From the NCBI GenBank assembly GCA_023150945.1, contig JAKLJX010000023.1, forward strand, positions 1-64,000: DNA of 64,000 bases, written 5' to 3'. This document shows, piece after piece, positions 25,488 through 33,624 of this stretch. The notes below the pieces were generated by a model. It was not told the DNA's origin. It worked only from the letters and a program-made list of their open reading frames with translations, and searched no databases. Numbering within the stretch: position 1 is the stretch's first letter; every line of letters begins with the position of its first letter. This stretch comes from a bacterium (lineage in GTDB: Bacteria > Zhuqueibacterota > Zhuqueibacteria > Zhuqueibacterales > Zhuqueibacteraceae). Made by a program: the position numbers and the translations under genes.

Positions 25488-28400
25488 ATGTCCGAGCACA
25501 AAATTGAGAATTTCGGCACCCTGAACCGGCGCCAATTTCTGCGCTGGCTGGGCGTCGGCGCGGGAACCACGGTCCTCAACATGGGGCTGCCGCTCAATCT
25601 GCTCGCCACCGCGGATCCGGATCAGAATCCCCTCGCCGGCCAGATTGACCGCAATTGGGAAAAGATCTATCGCGACCAGTACAAATACGATTCGTTTTTC
25701 GATTGGGTGTGCTCGCCCAACGATACGCATGCCTGCCGCGTGCGCGCGTACGTGCGCAACGGCATTGTGACGCGGCTTGGCTCGACCTATGATTATCAAA
25801 ACTACGCCGACCTGTACGGCAATCACGCCAGCCACAATTGGAACCCACGCCAATGCGCCAAAGGCTTCACCTTCCACCGCGTCATTTACGGCCCGTATCG
25901 CTTGAAGCATCCCATCGTGCGCCGCGGCTGGAAAGCCTGGGCCGATGCCGGCTTTCCCGAATTGACGCCGGAGCTGAAAGCGCAATATAAATTTGACAGC
26001 CGCGGCGATGATGAGTTCGTGCAAATTTCCTGGGGAGATGCGTTTGATTGCGTTGCCAAAGCGCTCGTCGCCATTTCCACGCGCTACAGTGGCGACGCGG
26101 GCAAGCAGCGATTGCTCAGCCAGGGTTATCAGCCAGAGATGGTCGAAGCCACGCAGGGCGCGGGCACGCGCTGCGTCAAGATGCGCGGCGGCATGGGCCT
26201 TTTGGGGGTGTTGGGAAAATACGGCATGTATCGCCTTAATAACTCGCTCGCGCTGCTCGATGCCAAAATTCGCGGCGTCGATCATCATCACGCGCTGGCC
26301 GGACGCAACTGGGCGAATTACACCTGGCACGGCGATCAAGCGCCCGGCCAGCCGTGGGTGCACGGCCTGCAAGCCTCCGACTGCGATTTCAACGATCTGC
26401 GCTTCTCGAAACTGATTATCATGGACGGCAAGAATCTGGTGGAGAACAAACTCACCGATTCGCACTGGTTCATCGAAACGATGGAGCGCGGCGCGAAGAT
26501 CGTCGTCATCGCGCCGGAATACGGCCCGCCTTCCACCAAAGCCGATTATTGGATTCCAATTCGCCCGGCCACAGACGCCGCCCTGTGGCTGGGCATCACC
26601 AAAATCATGATTGAAAACAAATGGTACGACGACAAGTTCGTCAAGCAATTCACCGATCTGCCGCTGCTGGTGCGCAAAGACAATCTCAAACGCCTACGCG
26701 CCACCGAAGTTTTTCCGAATTACCAAAGCGATCTCAAGCCCGACGGCCCGTCGATGAAAATTCAGGGCATGACCAAAGAACAGCATGACAAGCTCGGCGA
26801 CTATGTGATTTGGGATGCGCAGGAGAACAAGCCTCGCGCCGTCACGCGGGATGACGTCGGCGAGACCATGGCGCAGCAGGGCATCGATCCGGTTTTGGAC
26901 GGCACGTTCAAAATCAAATTGGTCGACGGCAAAGAAGTCGAAGTCGCCACGCTGTGGACGCTTTATCAAGTGCATCTGAAAGACTACGACCTCAACACTG
27001 TCGTTGAAATCACTCACGCGCCGAAAAATCTCATCGAACAGTTGGCGCAAGACTTCGCGACGATGAAGCCGGTGGCGATTCATCAGGGCGAGGGCATCAA
27101 TCACTGGTTTCACGCGACGGAGATGAACCGCGCCGCGTATTTGCCGCTGATGCTCACTGGCAATATCGGCAAGCCCGGCGCCGGCTGTCACACCTGGGCG
27201 GGCAACTACAAAGCCGCGCTCTTTCAAGGCTCGCCGTGGACCGGCCCCGGCTTTAAAGGCTGGGTCGCGGAAGATCCGTTCGAGCCGAATCTCGATCCAA
27301 ATGCGCCCGGTAAAGGCATTCACGCGCACGCCTATACCAAGGATGAAGAGCCGGCCTATTGGAATCATGGCGACAAGGCGCTGATCGTTGAGACGCCGAA
27401 ATATGGCCGCAAAAATTTCACCGGCAACACCCACATGCCGACGCCGACCAAGGCGCTGATCTTCAACAACGTCAACCTCATCAACAACGCCAAGTGGGCC
27501 TACGAGATGATCAAGAACGTCAACCCGAATATCGAAATGATCGTCTCGATGGATATTCAGATGACGGCTTCCATCGAATATGCCGACTTGGCCTTGCCGG
27601 CAAACTCGTGGCTGGAGTTCGAGGATTTGGAAGTCACCGCGAGCTGCTCCAATCCCTTTCTGCAAATTTGGAAGGGCGGCATCAAGCCGGTCTTCGACAG
27701 CAAGGATGATTTGGCGATTCTCGCCGGCATCGCGAAGGCGTTGGGAAAAGTGACGGGCGATTCGCGTTTCACGGATTACTTCAAATTTGAATACGAAGGC
27801 AAACGCAGCGTGTACTTGCAGCGGTTGCTGGATACGAGCACGACAACCGCGGGATACAAGCTCGACGACATCATGGCGGGCAAGTATGGCCCTCCCGGCG
27901 GCGCGCTGATGTTGTTCCGCACCTATCCGCGCATTCCGTTTTACGAGCAGATCAAGGACAGCGAGCCGTTCCACACTGACACCGGCCGCTTGCATGCGTA
28001 TGCCGATATTCCCGAAGCCATCGAATACGGCGAGAATTTCATCGTGCATCGTGAAGGTCCGGAAGCCACGCCGTATTTGCCGAACGTGATTGTGAGTTCC
28101 AATCCCTTTATTCGTCCCGATGATTACGGTATTCCGTTGACGGCTGAGCATTGGGATGAACGCACCATTCGCAATGCCAAGATGCCGTGGGCGCAAGTAA
28201 AGAACACGAAAAATTTCCTGTGGGAAAAAGGTTTTCAATTTTACTGTTTGACGCCGAAGACGCGGCATCGCGTGCACAGCAGTTGGTCGAACGTGGACTG
28301 GCACATGCTGTACGATTCCAACTTCGGTGATCCCTACCGGCTCGACAAGCGCTCGCCGAGCGTGGGCGAGCATCAAATTCACATCAATCCGCAAGCGGCG

Positions 28401-28958
28401 CGGGATCTCGGCATCAACGACGGCGATTACGTTTACGTCGATGCGAATCCGGCGGACCGGCCTTACATCGGCGCCAAGCCCGACGAGTTTTTCTATCGCG
28501 TCTCGCGCTGCATGTTGCGGGTGAAATACAATCACGCCTATCCCTACAACATCGTGATGATGAAGCACGCGCCGTTCATCGCCACGGAAAAAAGCGTGCG
28601 CGCGCACGAAACGCGGCCCGACGGCCGCGCGCTGTCGGAGAACACCGGATATCAATCCAATCTGCGCTACGGTTCACAGCAATCGATCACGCGCAACTGG
28701 CACATGCCGATGCACCAAACCGACAGCCTTTTCCACAAAGCCAAAGCGACGATGGGTTTCATCTTCGGCGGCGAGGCCGACAATCACGCGCTCAACACCG
28801 TGCCGAAAGAAACACTGGTGCGCGTCACCAAAGCCGAAGACGGCGGCATGAACGGCGCCGGCATTTGGCTCCCGGCGACGACAGGTTTCACGCCGGATAA
28901 CGAGAGCGCGTTTATGGAGAAGTATATTGCGGGTGAGCTGATTGCGATTGTGGAGTGA
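25488..28958 (+). CDS. Molybdopterin oxidoreductase alpha subunit, periplasmic NXR/Nar type
   Basis: 1156 residues, a type II DMSO-reductase family catalytic subunit. It has a Tat signal (LNRRQFLRWLGVGAG). The N-terminal [4Fe-4S] cysteines are in DWVCSPNDTHAC and NPRQC. The Mo-ligand aspartate is in GKNLVENKLTDSHW (about 324). Long stretches (VRPDDYGIPxTAEHWDERT-like, TRNWHMPMHQTDSLFHKAKA) resemble, from memory, NxrA of Nitrospira and anammox bacteria more than membrane NarG. The reaction is nitrate reduction or nitrite oxidation on the periplasmic side. I took the second ATG (25488) because GAGGAG precedes it. No narI-like membrane subunit is present. Confidence 0.88.
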   Translation: MSEHKIENFGTLNRRQFLRWLGVGAGTTVLNMGLPLNLLATADPDQNPLAGQIDRNWEKIYRDQYKYDSFFDWVCSPNDTHACRVRAYVRNGIVTRLGSTYDYQNYADLYGNHASHNWNPRQCAKGFTFHRVIYGPYRLKHPIVRRGWKAWADAGFPELTPELKAQYKFDSRGDDEFVQISWGDAFDCVAKALVAISTRYSGDAGKQRLLSQGYQPEMVEATQGAGTRCVKMRGGMGLLGVLGKYGMYRLNNSLALLDAKIRGVDHHHALAGRNWANYTWHGDQAPGQPWVHGLQASDCDFNDLRFSKLIIMDGKNLVENKLTDSHWFIETMERGAKIVVIAPEYGPPSTKADYWIPIRPATDAALWLGITKIMIENKWYDDKFVKQFTDLPLLVRKDNLKRLRATEVFPNYQSDLKPDGPSMKIQGMTKEQHDKLGDYVIWDAQENKPRAVTRDDVGETMAQQGIDPVLDGTFKIKLVDGKEVEVATLWTLYQVHLKDYDLNTVVEITHAPKNLIEQLAQDFATMKPVAIHQGEGINHWFHATEMNRAAYLPLMLTGNIGKPGAGCHTWAGNYKAALFQGSPWTGPGFKGWVAEDPFEPNLDPNAPGKGIHAHAYTKDEEPAYWNHGDKALIVETPKYGRKNFTGNTHMPTPTKALIFNNVNLINNAKWAYEMIKNVNPNIEMIVSMDIQMTASIEYADLALPANSWLEFEDLEVTASCSNPFLQIWKGGIKPVFDSKDDLAILAGIAKALGKVTGDSRFTDYFKFEYEGKRSVYLQRLLDTSTTTAGYKLDDIMAGKYGPPGGALMLFRTYPRIPFYEQIKDSEPFHTDTGRLHAYADIPEAIEYGENFIVHREGPEATPYLPNVIVSSNPFIRPDDYGIPLTAEHWDERTIRNAKMPWAQVKNTKNFLWEKGFQFYCLTPKTRHRVHSSWSNVDWHMLYDSNFGDPYRLDKRSPSVGEHQIHINPQAARDLGINDGDYVYVDANPADRPYIGAKPDEFFYRVSRCMLRVKYNHAYPYNIVMMKHAPFIATEKSVRAHETRPDGRALSENTGYQSNLRYGSQQSITRNWHMPMHQTDSLFHKAKATMGFIFGGEADNHALNTVPKETLVRVTKAEDGGMNGAGIWLPATTGFTPDNESAFMEKYIAGELIAIVE

Positions 28959-28985
28959 TGGACTTTGGGTTCTTTGAAGCGTAGC

Positions 28986-29045
28986 GCAGGCAGCCTGCCT
29001 GCTTGTGCCGACTGAAAGCGTGCATTGCTTTGCGCGCTCGGCACA
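28986..29045. repeat. Palindromic intergenic element after the alpha subunit gene
   Basis: Two hairpins in succession. The first is GCAGGCAG-C-CTGCCTGC (28986-29002). The second is TGTGCCGA (29004-29011) pairing with TCGGCACA (29038-29045), with inner AAAGC/GCTTT pairing. It begins 28 bases after the alpha stop and lies in a 315-base gap before the next gene. It could be a dispersed repetitive element or an mRNA-stabilising structure. There is no T run for a terminator on either strand. Confidence 0.6.
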
Positions 29046-29273
29046 ACATTCAAGTATAGCCGGACTCGAAACACGGCCACGAACCGTGCTCGCGTAAATG
29101 CAAAAATGAGAAGCGGGAAAAAAGCAGCCAATCACACAGGATTGCCATCGATCCTGGCAAGTTGATTCTCGGCGAGACAAAATGAATCGCCAGGTTTGCG
29201 GCAGGCGGCGAAAACAAAGCAACGTGAGGCTCGCCGGAGAAAACTCTGGGTGCGGCCAACGAGGAGAGAAAAG

Positions 29274-29549
29274 ATGCCCTATGACGACCCTGATCCCACC
29301 GATCCCAATATGCTGGTGGGTGTTGAATTGCCTGGCACCGCGGAGAGTACGCGCGACATGGCCTACGTGTTCGCGGAGGAATTTGCCCGGCTGGGATTCG
29401 AGAAACGCAGATTGCTGAGCATTTTCCGAACGCCGTTCTATGCCGGCGCGCATCGCGCCCATCTCGAGTTGGGTGAAGCGGAAATCGAAAAAATCATCGA
29501 CGAGTGTCTCGGAATTTGGGGGAGAGTGAAGATTAGTATCGAAGAGTGA
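29274..29549 (+). CDS. Small conserved-looking protein between alpha and beta subunits, function unknown
   Basis: 91 residues starting MPYDDPDPTDPNMLVGVEL, with no cysteines, signal peptide or membrane segment. The second half (FYAGAHRAHLELGEAEIEKI) is predicted to be helical and charged. A good ribosome site (GAGGAGAG) precedes the ATG at 29274, and codon use matches its neighbours, so it is likely real. Its position between the two core subunit genes suggests a cytoplasmic assembly or export-control factor for the Mo enzyme, but no family was recognised. Confidence 0.65.
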   Translation: MPYDDPDPTDPNMLVGVELPGTAESTRDMAYVFAEEFARLGFEKRRLLSIFRTPFYAGAHRAHLELGEAEIEKIIDECLGIWGRVKISIEE

Positions 29550-29576
29550 GGGGCGAAAGACGACGGGAGAGGGATG

Positions 29577-29660
29577 CAGAGAAAAGTACCCTTCGCCCAT
29601 CACCCATCGTCCTTCAACCCACAAGCCGTTTCACTTTTCACGTTCCACGAATGGCAAGGA
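29577..29660. repeat. Degenerate heptamer repeat upstream of the beta subunit
   Basis: Roughly 7-base units run through the intergenic stretch: CCCTTCG CCCATCA CCCATCG TCCTTCA, then TTTCACT TTTCACG TTCCACG. The same 7-base periodicity, with other unit sequences, is found at 18789-18820 and 31928-31965. It ends just before the beta-subunit ribosome site. The units are too degenerate for slippage to be active now. Confidence 0.5.
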
Positions 29661-29668
29661 GCAACCCC

Positions 29669-30928
29669 ATGCCCAAAGTCTTCAACTGGCAGCTTGGCCG
29701 TGACATGGAATATCCGTATGCCGCGGCTTTTCCCAAGCGGCAATTCGCCTTTGTCTTCAACACCAATCGCTGCCTCGCCTGCCAGACTTGCACCATGGCC
29801 TGCAAGTCCACCTGGACCTTCAATAAAGGCCAGGAACACATGTGGTGGGCGAATGTCGAGACCAAGCCCTACGGTGGCTATCCGCAGTTTTGGGACATGA
29901 GGATTCTCAAACTGTTGGAGGAAGCCAATCCCGGCGGCCAGGTTTGGAGCAAACAAAATGGCGCGGCGAAATTCGACGGCATGACGATTTTTGAGGCAGC
30001 ACAAAAGAAGCTCACGCCGGAAAGCGCGCGCGTGTTGGGCTATCTGCCGGAAGATCACGAATGGAATTCTCCCAACATTTACGAAGACAATCCCAAAGGC
30101 AGCAAAGGTGTCAAACGCCAGCCCATTGAGTTGGACCAGGAAGGCGTGGCACTGCCGGTACACAAGACGTGGTTTTTTTATCTCGCGCGCATTTGCAACC
30201 ACTGCACTTATCCCGCATGTTTGGCGGCGTGCCCGCGCAAAGCGATTTACAAACGTCCGGAGGACGGCGTCGTTTTGCTCGATCAAAAAGAATGCCGCGG
30301 CTATCGCAAGTGCGTTGAAGCCTGTCCTTACAAGAAGAGTATGTATCGCGGCAACACGCGCATCTCCGAAAAGTGCATCGCCTGCTATCCACGCGTCGAA
30401 GGCAGCGACCCGGAATCCCAAGGCAAGCCGATGGAAACGCGCTGCATGGCCGCGTGCATCGGGCAAATGCGCCTGCAGGGCCTGGTGCAGATGAACAACG
30501 ACGGCACGTGGAAGGAAGATCGTTACAATCCGATTTATTATCTTGTGCACGTAGCAAAGGTCGCGTTGCCGCTGTATCCGCAGCTTGGCACCGCGCCGAA
30601 CGGCTATTACATTCCGCCGCGCTGGGTGCCGCGCCCGTACTTGCGCCAAATGTTCGGTCCCGGTGTGGACGAGGCCATCGAGCGCTACATGAATCCCGAT
30701 CGTGAGCTGCTCGCCGTGTTGCAGTTGTACCGGCGCTCGAATCTGATCATCTTCAACTACAAATTTCAAGAAGGCCCGAAAATCTACGAAGGCACGCTGC
30801 GTGGCAAGCCGGTGACCATCTACAACGACACCGTGATCGCCTACGGCAAGGACGGCGAGGAGCTTTTTCGCACGACGGTCGAAGAGCCGGTGTTCGAACG
30901 TCCGGCGCAGCATGCGAATTCGATCTAG
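29669..30928 (+). CDS. Iron-sulfur beta subunit, NxrB/NarH type
   Basis: 419 residues. It has four cysteine groups for four Fe-S clusters: CLACQTCTMACKSTW (about 31-45), CNHCTYPACLAACP, CRGYRKCVEACP, and SEKCIACYP with ETRCMAACIG. Start MPKVFNWQLGRDMEYPY, ETKPYGGYPQFWDMRI, and the end region YYIPPRWVPRPYLRQMFGPG are very close, from memory, to NxrB of Nitrospira and anammox bacteria. The beta subunit carries electrons from the alpha Mo site towards the haem b subunit. There is no signal peptide; it would be co-exported with the Tat-tagged alpha subunit. The ATG at 29669 has an AAGGAG site. Confidence 0.93.
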   Translation: MPKVFNWQLGRDMEYPYAAAFPKRQFAFVFNTNRCLACQTCTMACKSTWTFNKGQEHMWWANVETKPYGGYPQFWDMRILKLLEEANPGGQVWSKQNGAAKFDGMTIFEAAQKKLTPESARVLGYLPEDHEWNSPNIYEDNPKGSKGVKRQPIELDQEGVALPVHKTWFFYLARICNHCTYPACLAACPRKAIYKRPEDGVVLLDQKECRGYRKCVEACPYKKSMYRGNTRISEKCIACYPRVEGSDPESQGKPMETRCMAACIGQMRLQGLVQMNNDGTWKEDRYNPIYYLVHVAKVALPLYPQLGTAPNGYYIPPRWVPRPYLRQMFGPGVDEAIERYMNPDRELLAVLQLYRRSNLIIFNYKFQEGPKIYEGTLRGKPVTIYNDTVIAYGKDGEELFRTTVEEPVFERPAQHANSI

Positions 30929-30974
30929 TAATTCAAATTCTGAAGTTCAATACCCAAGGTCGCTCCCAACTAAA

Positions 30975-31046
30975 ATGTCATTCTGGAAGAATCCCTTTTC
31001 TGATCAGCACCATGCTTGATATAAGAAGATTCCTGCGGATTGACAT
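30975..31046. repeat. Inverted-repeat element (MITE-like) after the beta subunit
   Basis: The left arm ATGTCATTCTGGAAGAATC (30975-30993) is imperfectly complementary to the right arm GATTCCTGCGGATTGACAT (31028-31046), with about 34 bases between. The arm sequence resembles the 'GTCATTCCGCAGGAATC' type of dispersed hairpin repeat found in many uncultivated genomes. It sits in the 138-base gap before the chaperone gene and could form an RNA hairpin that dampens downstream expression. Confidence 0.6.
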
Positions 31047-31066
31047 GATCCTGCTAGTGGGTTCGC

Positions 31067-31888
31067 GTGGGAAAAAAACTGAATGAGTCGCTCATGAATA
31101 GCCTCGACCTGCACGAAATCGACTTGGCGCTCTGCCGCAGCGCGATGTATGAAGCGCTGGCCCTCGGTTTTGGCGCTCCCACCCCTGCGACCATCGCACG
31201 GCTGATTGCAGAACGTCAAAATCGCGACCTGGCCGAAATCGCGGCGATGCTGCAGTCGAACTCGCAAAGCGAAGAATCGGATGGCTTGGCGGCCTGTGTT
31301 CGCCAGTTGCGCCTTTGTGCCGATGCCCGCGCTTTCGAATCTCTGCAAATCTCGCATCGCCGTCTGTTCGGGCACACCGCGCATCCGCCAGCGCCGCCGT
31401 ACGAAACGGAATACGGCGAAGAGGCGCTCTTTCAGCAGCCGCAGGAATTGGGCGATATTGCGGGATTCTACCAGGCCTTCGGATTGAAAGTGAATGCGTT
31501 TGAGCGCGTCGACCATGTCCGTTGCGAGTGCGAGTTTCTCTGCTTCCTGAGTCGCAAAGAAGCACATGCGCTGGAGGAAAACGCCGCGGAGATGCTGCAG
31601 CAAACCCGCCGCGCGCAACGGCTCTTTCTCAAGGATCATTTTGGAAGATTCGTGCCCGCTTTCACCAAACTGCTGCAGCGTGAAGCACCGGAGAGTTTCT
31701 ATGCTGCTCTCGGCTCCTTCTGCCATGAGTTTGCCCGCCTGGAATGCGGCCGCTTTGGCATCCCGCTCGGCTCGAAGCTGCTGCGCCTGCGTCCGACCGA
31801 CTTGGCAGATGAGGGCATCGATTGCGGCTCCGGTGACGAACTGATTCAAATCACCAAACGCGCTTCGGCTTCCACTGTGGTTGCGTGA
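31067..31888 (+). CDS. TorD/NarJ-family chaperone for the Mo enzyme
   Basis: 273 residues, all helical. It has the family core at about 100-165: HRRLFGHTAHPPAPPYETEY, QQPQELGDIAGFYQAFGL, ERVDHVRCECEFLCFLSRKE. Such proteins bind the twin-arginine signal of type II DMSO-reductase alpha subunits and guard cofactor insertion before export. The frame opens with GTG at 31067; an ATG at 31094 is equally possible, and neither has a strong ribosome site. It is encoded downstream of the alpha and beta genes, which fits a dedicated chaperone. Confidence 0.85.
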   Translation: MGKKLNESLMNSLDLHEIDLALCRSAMYEALALGFGAPTPATIARLIAERQNRDLAEIAAMLQSNSQSEESDGLAACVRQLRLCADARAFESLQISHRRLFGHTAHPPAPPYETEYGEEALFQQPQELGDIAGFYQAFGLKVNAFERVDHVRCECEFLCFLSRKEAHALEENAAEMLQQTRRAQRLFLKDHFGRFVPAFTKLLQREAPESFYAALGSFCHEFARLECGRFGIPLGSKLLRLRPTDLADEGIDCGSGDELIQITKRASASTVVA

Positions 31889-31927
31889 AATGTGAAGCAT
31901 TACCCGTGGAGCCTTCCCGCTCTGCAC

Positions 31928-31965
31928 TTTGCACTGTGCGCTATGCGCTCTTCGCTCAACGAGTC
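31928..31965. repeat. Heptamer tandem repeat
   Basis: Period-7 units CTCTGCA CTTTGCA CTGTGCG CTATGCG CTCTTCG CTCAACG, consensus CTNTGCR, occupy the gap between the chaperone and zincin genes. They end about 10 bases before the next ATG and share units with the repeat at 18789-18820. The unit length would shift a reading frame by one at every copy, so such a repeat is only tolerated between genes. Confidence 0.7.
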
Positions 31966-31971
31966 TAAAGC

Positions 31972-32907
31972 ATGAACTCCGACTTTCGCATCGAATTTCA
32001 GCCGCAGCTTCACGAAGACGCCGTGCTGCGGGCAATCACTCGCCATCCTGAAGAGAAGCTCTTCTGGCGGGAAAGAAACCGGCTTTACGAACTTGGCGAA
32101 AGCGAAGGCCGCGAACAGGCCTTTCAACGCTTGCACGAGCAATGGTTTCAGCGCCTGGGACTCGCCAATCCCTTGCGGCAAGTTATCGATTTTTGGCCGA
32201 TTTTGACGGAAGCGACCAACCGCTGCCTGCTCCTCAAAGCACGTTCACAAAATAGCCTGGGCGCCGAGTTGTACCTCGCGCCGGCGCCATCCGAGGCCGA
32301 GATGCGTGCGCGCCGCACCATTGTCGTACAACTCACGCCCGAGCTGCTGGCGCGCTCCGATGCTTTGCTTCAATTCCTGCGCCACGAGTTCTTGCACCTC
32401 GTCGACATGCTCGATCCTCAGTTTGGCTACACGCCTGACTTTCCCAAAACCGAGGACGGCCCGGCTCACGATCATTTTCTCCAAAGCCGCTACCGTGTGC
32501 TGTGGGATATCACGATCGACGGCAGACTGCAACGGCAAGCCTGGCTTCCGCCCGGGACGCGCGCGCACCACTTCGCCCTGTTCAAGCGCGCCTTTCCTGG
32601 CGAGGAGACAAAATTGGCGGAAACCTTCGCGTTTTTCTACGATCAAGACTCCCACACGCATCGCGAGCTGGTTGAGTTCGCACAACATCCGGAGAATTGG
32701 CTGGTAACAGAAACGGAAATTCCATCCAAAGGCCGTTGTGCGATTTGCCGCTTCCCGACTTTTCATTTGATCGACCCGGCGACGGGACTTCCGGTTTATG
32801 TGGCCGCCATCATTCAAGCAAATTTTCCAGGATGGAATCTCCACCAGCCCATTTGCCGGCAATGCGCGGATTTGTATGAGACGAAGTTTCACGCGGCCAG
32901 TCGGTGA
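31972..32907 (+). CDS. Putative zincin metallopeptidase with C-terminal zinc ribbon
   Basis: 311 residues, cytoplasmic (no signal). A HExxH motif is in LRHEFLHLVDMLD (H138, E139, H142), with D148 as a possible third ligand. A second histidine-rich block follows (PAHDHFLQSRYRVLWD). The C-terminus has a four-cysteine ribbon: CAIC at 256-259 and CRQC at 295-298. I do not recognise the family. It lies between the TorD-like chaperone and mobB, so a role in maturation or quality control of the Mo enzyme is plausible but inferred from position only. Confidence 0.7.
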   Translation: MNSDFRIEFQPQLHEDAVLRAITRHPEEKLFWRERNRLYELGESEGREQAFQRLHEQWFQRLGLANPLRQVIDFWPILTEATNRCLLLKARSQNSLGAELYLAPAPSEAEMRARRTIVVQLTPELLARSDALLQFLRHEFLHLVDMLDPQFGYTPDFPKTEDGPAHDHFLQSRYRVLWDITIDGRLQRQAWLPPGTRAHHFALFKRAFPGEETKLAETFAFFYDQDSHTHRELVEFAQHPENWLVTETEIPSKGRCAICRFPTFHLIDPATGLPVYVAAIIQANFPGWNLHQPICRQCADLYETKFHAASR

Positions 32908-32997
32908 AAAAACTGCCGTCCAGGCAATCCAATGATCTGAAGAAAATCCGTTGCCCGTTCTTTCATCCGTGGCAGGAATTCCTTTCGGCAATTACTC

Positions 32998-33624
32998 ATG
33001 AGAAAGAAGAGCGCTCCCGTTATTCTGTCAGTGGTCGGTTACTCCGGTGCCGGCAAAACCACGCTGCTCGAAAAACTCATTCCGGCGCTGCGCAAGCGCG
33101 GCATTCGCCTGGCCGTGATCAAGCACACCAGCCATCATCACGAGCTGGACCGGCCCGGCAAGGACAGCCATCGCCTGCGCCAGGCCGGCGCCGAAGCGGT
33201 GGTGGTCTCCTCGCCGAAAATGGTGGCCATGTTTCGCGAAGTCGCGCGTGAGTGGCCGCTTGCACGCTTGCTGCGCCATTTACCGCGCAACGTTGATTTG
33301 GTGATTGCCGAAGGATTTCGCAGCCCGGCACATCCCTGCGTGGAAGTGTTTCGCCGCGGCTTCAGTCCCGCTCTCAAATGCCGCGGGCATCGAAATCTCC
33401 TGGCGGTGGTCGGCGATGATCCCGGGGCGCTGACGGTGCCACGGTTCGATCGCGACGCCGTGCGCGCCCTCGCGGAGTTCTTGTTGGAAAACCTGTTTGC
33501 CCACCCGCCGTTGCGCCAGAAAAAAGGGACACGCGATGCTTTCAATCAAAAGCTGGCAAATGAGCGGCGCCGGCCAACCGATAGTGCAAAAGGAAATCCC
33601 CGCACTGCGCTTGGCAGAAGATGA
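32998..33624 (+). CDS. mobB: Molybdopterin-guanine dinucleotide biosynthesis adapter MobB
   Basis: 208 residues. The P-loop GYSGAGKTTLLEKL lies near the N-terminus, followed by the MobB motifs VIKHTSHHHELDRPGKDS and DLVIAEGFRS. MobB is a GTP-binding helper in bis-MGD cofactor synthesis, the cofactor of the Mo enzyme encoded upstream. A normal MobB ends near residue 175; here the last 30 residues or so (from about GTRDAFNQK) run through the start of the neighbouring dehydrogenase remnant in another frame and look like non-native read-through. Confidence 0.9.
   Translation: MRKKSAPVILSVVGYSGAGKTTLLEKLIPALRKRGIRLAVIKHTSHHHELDRPGKDSHRLRQAGAEAVVVSSPKMVAMFREVAREWPLARLLRHLPRNVDLVIAEGFRSPAHPCVEVFRRGFSPALKCRGHRNLLAVVGDDPGALTVPRFDRDAVRALAEFLLENLFAHPPLRQKKGTRDAFNQKLANERRRPTDSAKGNPRTALGRR

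Noticed and set aside
26694-28655. A 653-residue minus-strand frame within the Mo enzyme alpha gene
   Set aside because: Antisense shadow; the plus-strand product matches the DMSO-reductase family along its length.
25488-28958. Perchlorate reductase or ethylbenzene dehydrogenase as the alpha subunit identity
   Set aside because: Alpha and beta agree best, from memory, with NXR sequences; no chlorite dismutase or aromatic hydroxylation genes are adjacent. It remains to be confirmed by phylogeny.
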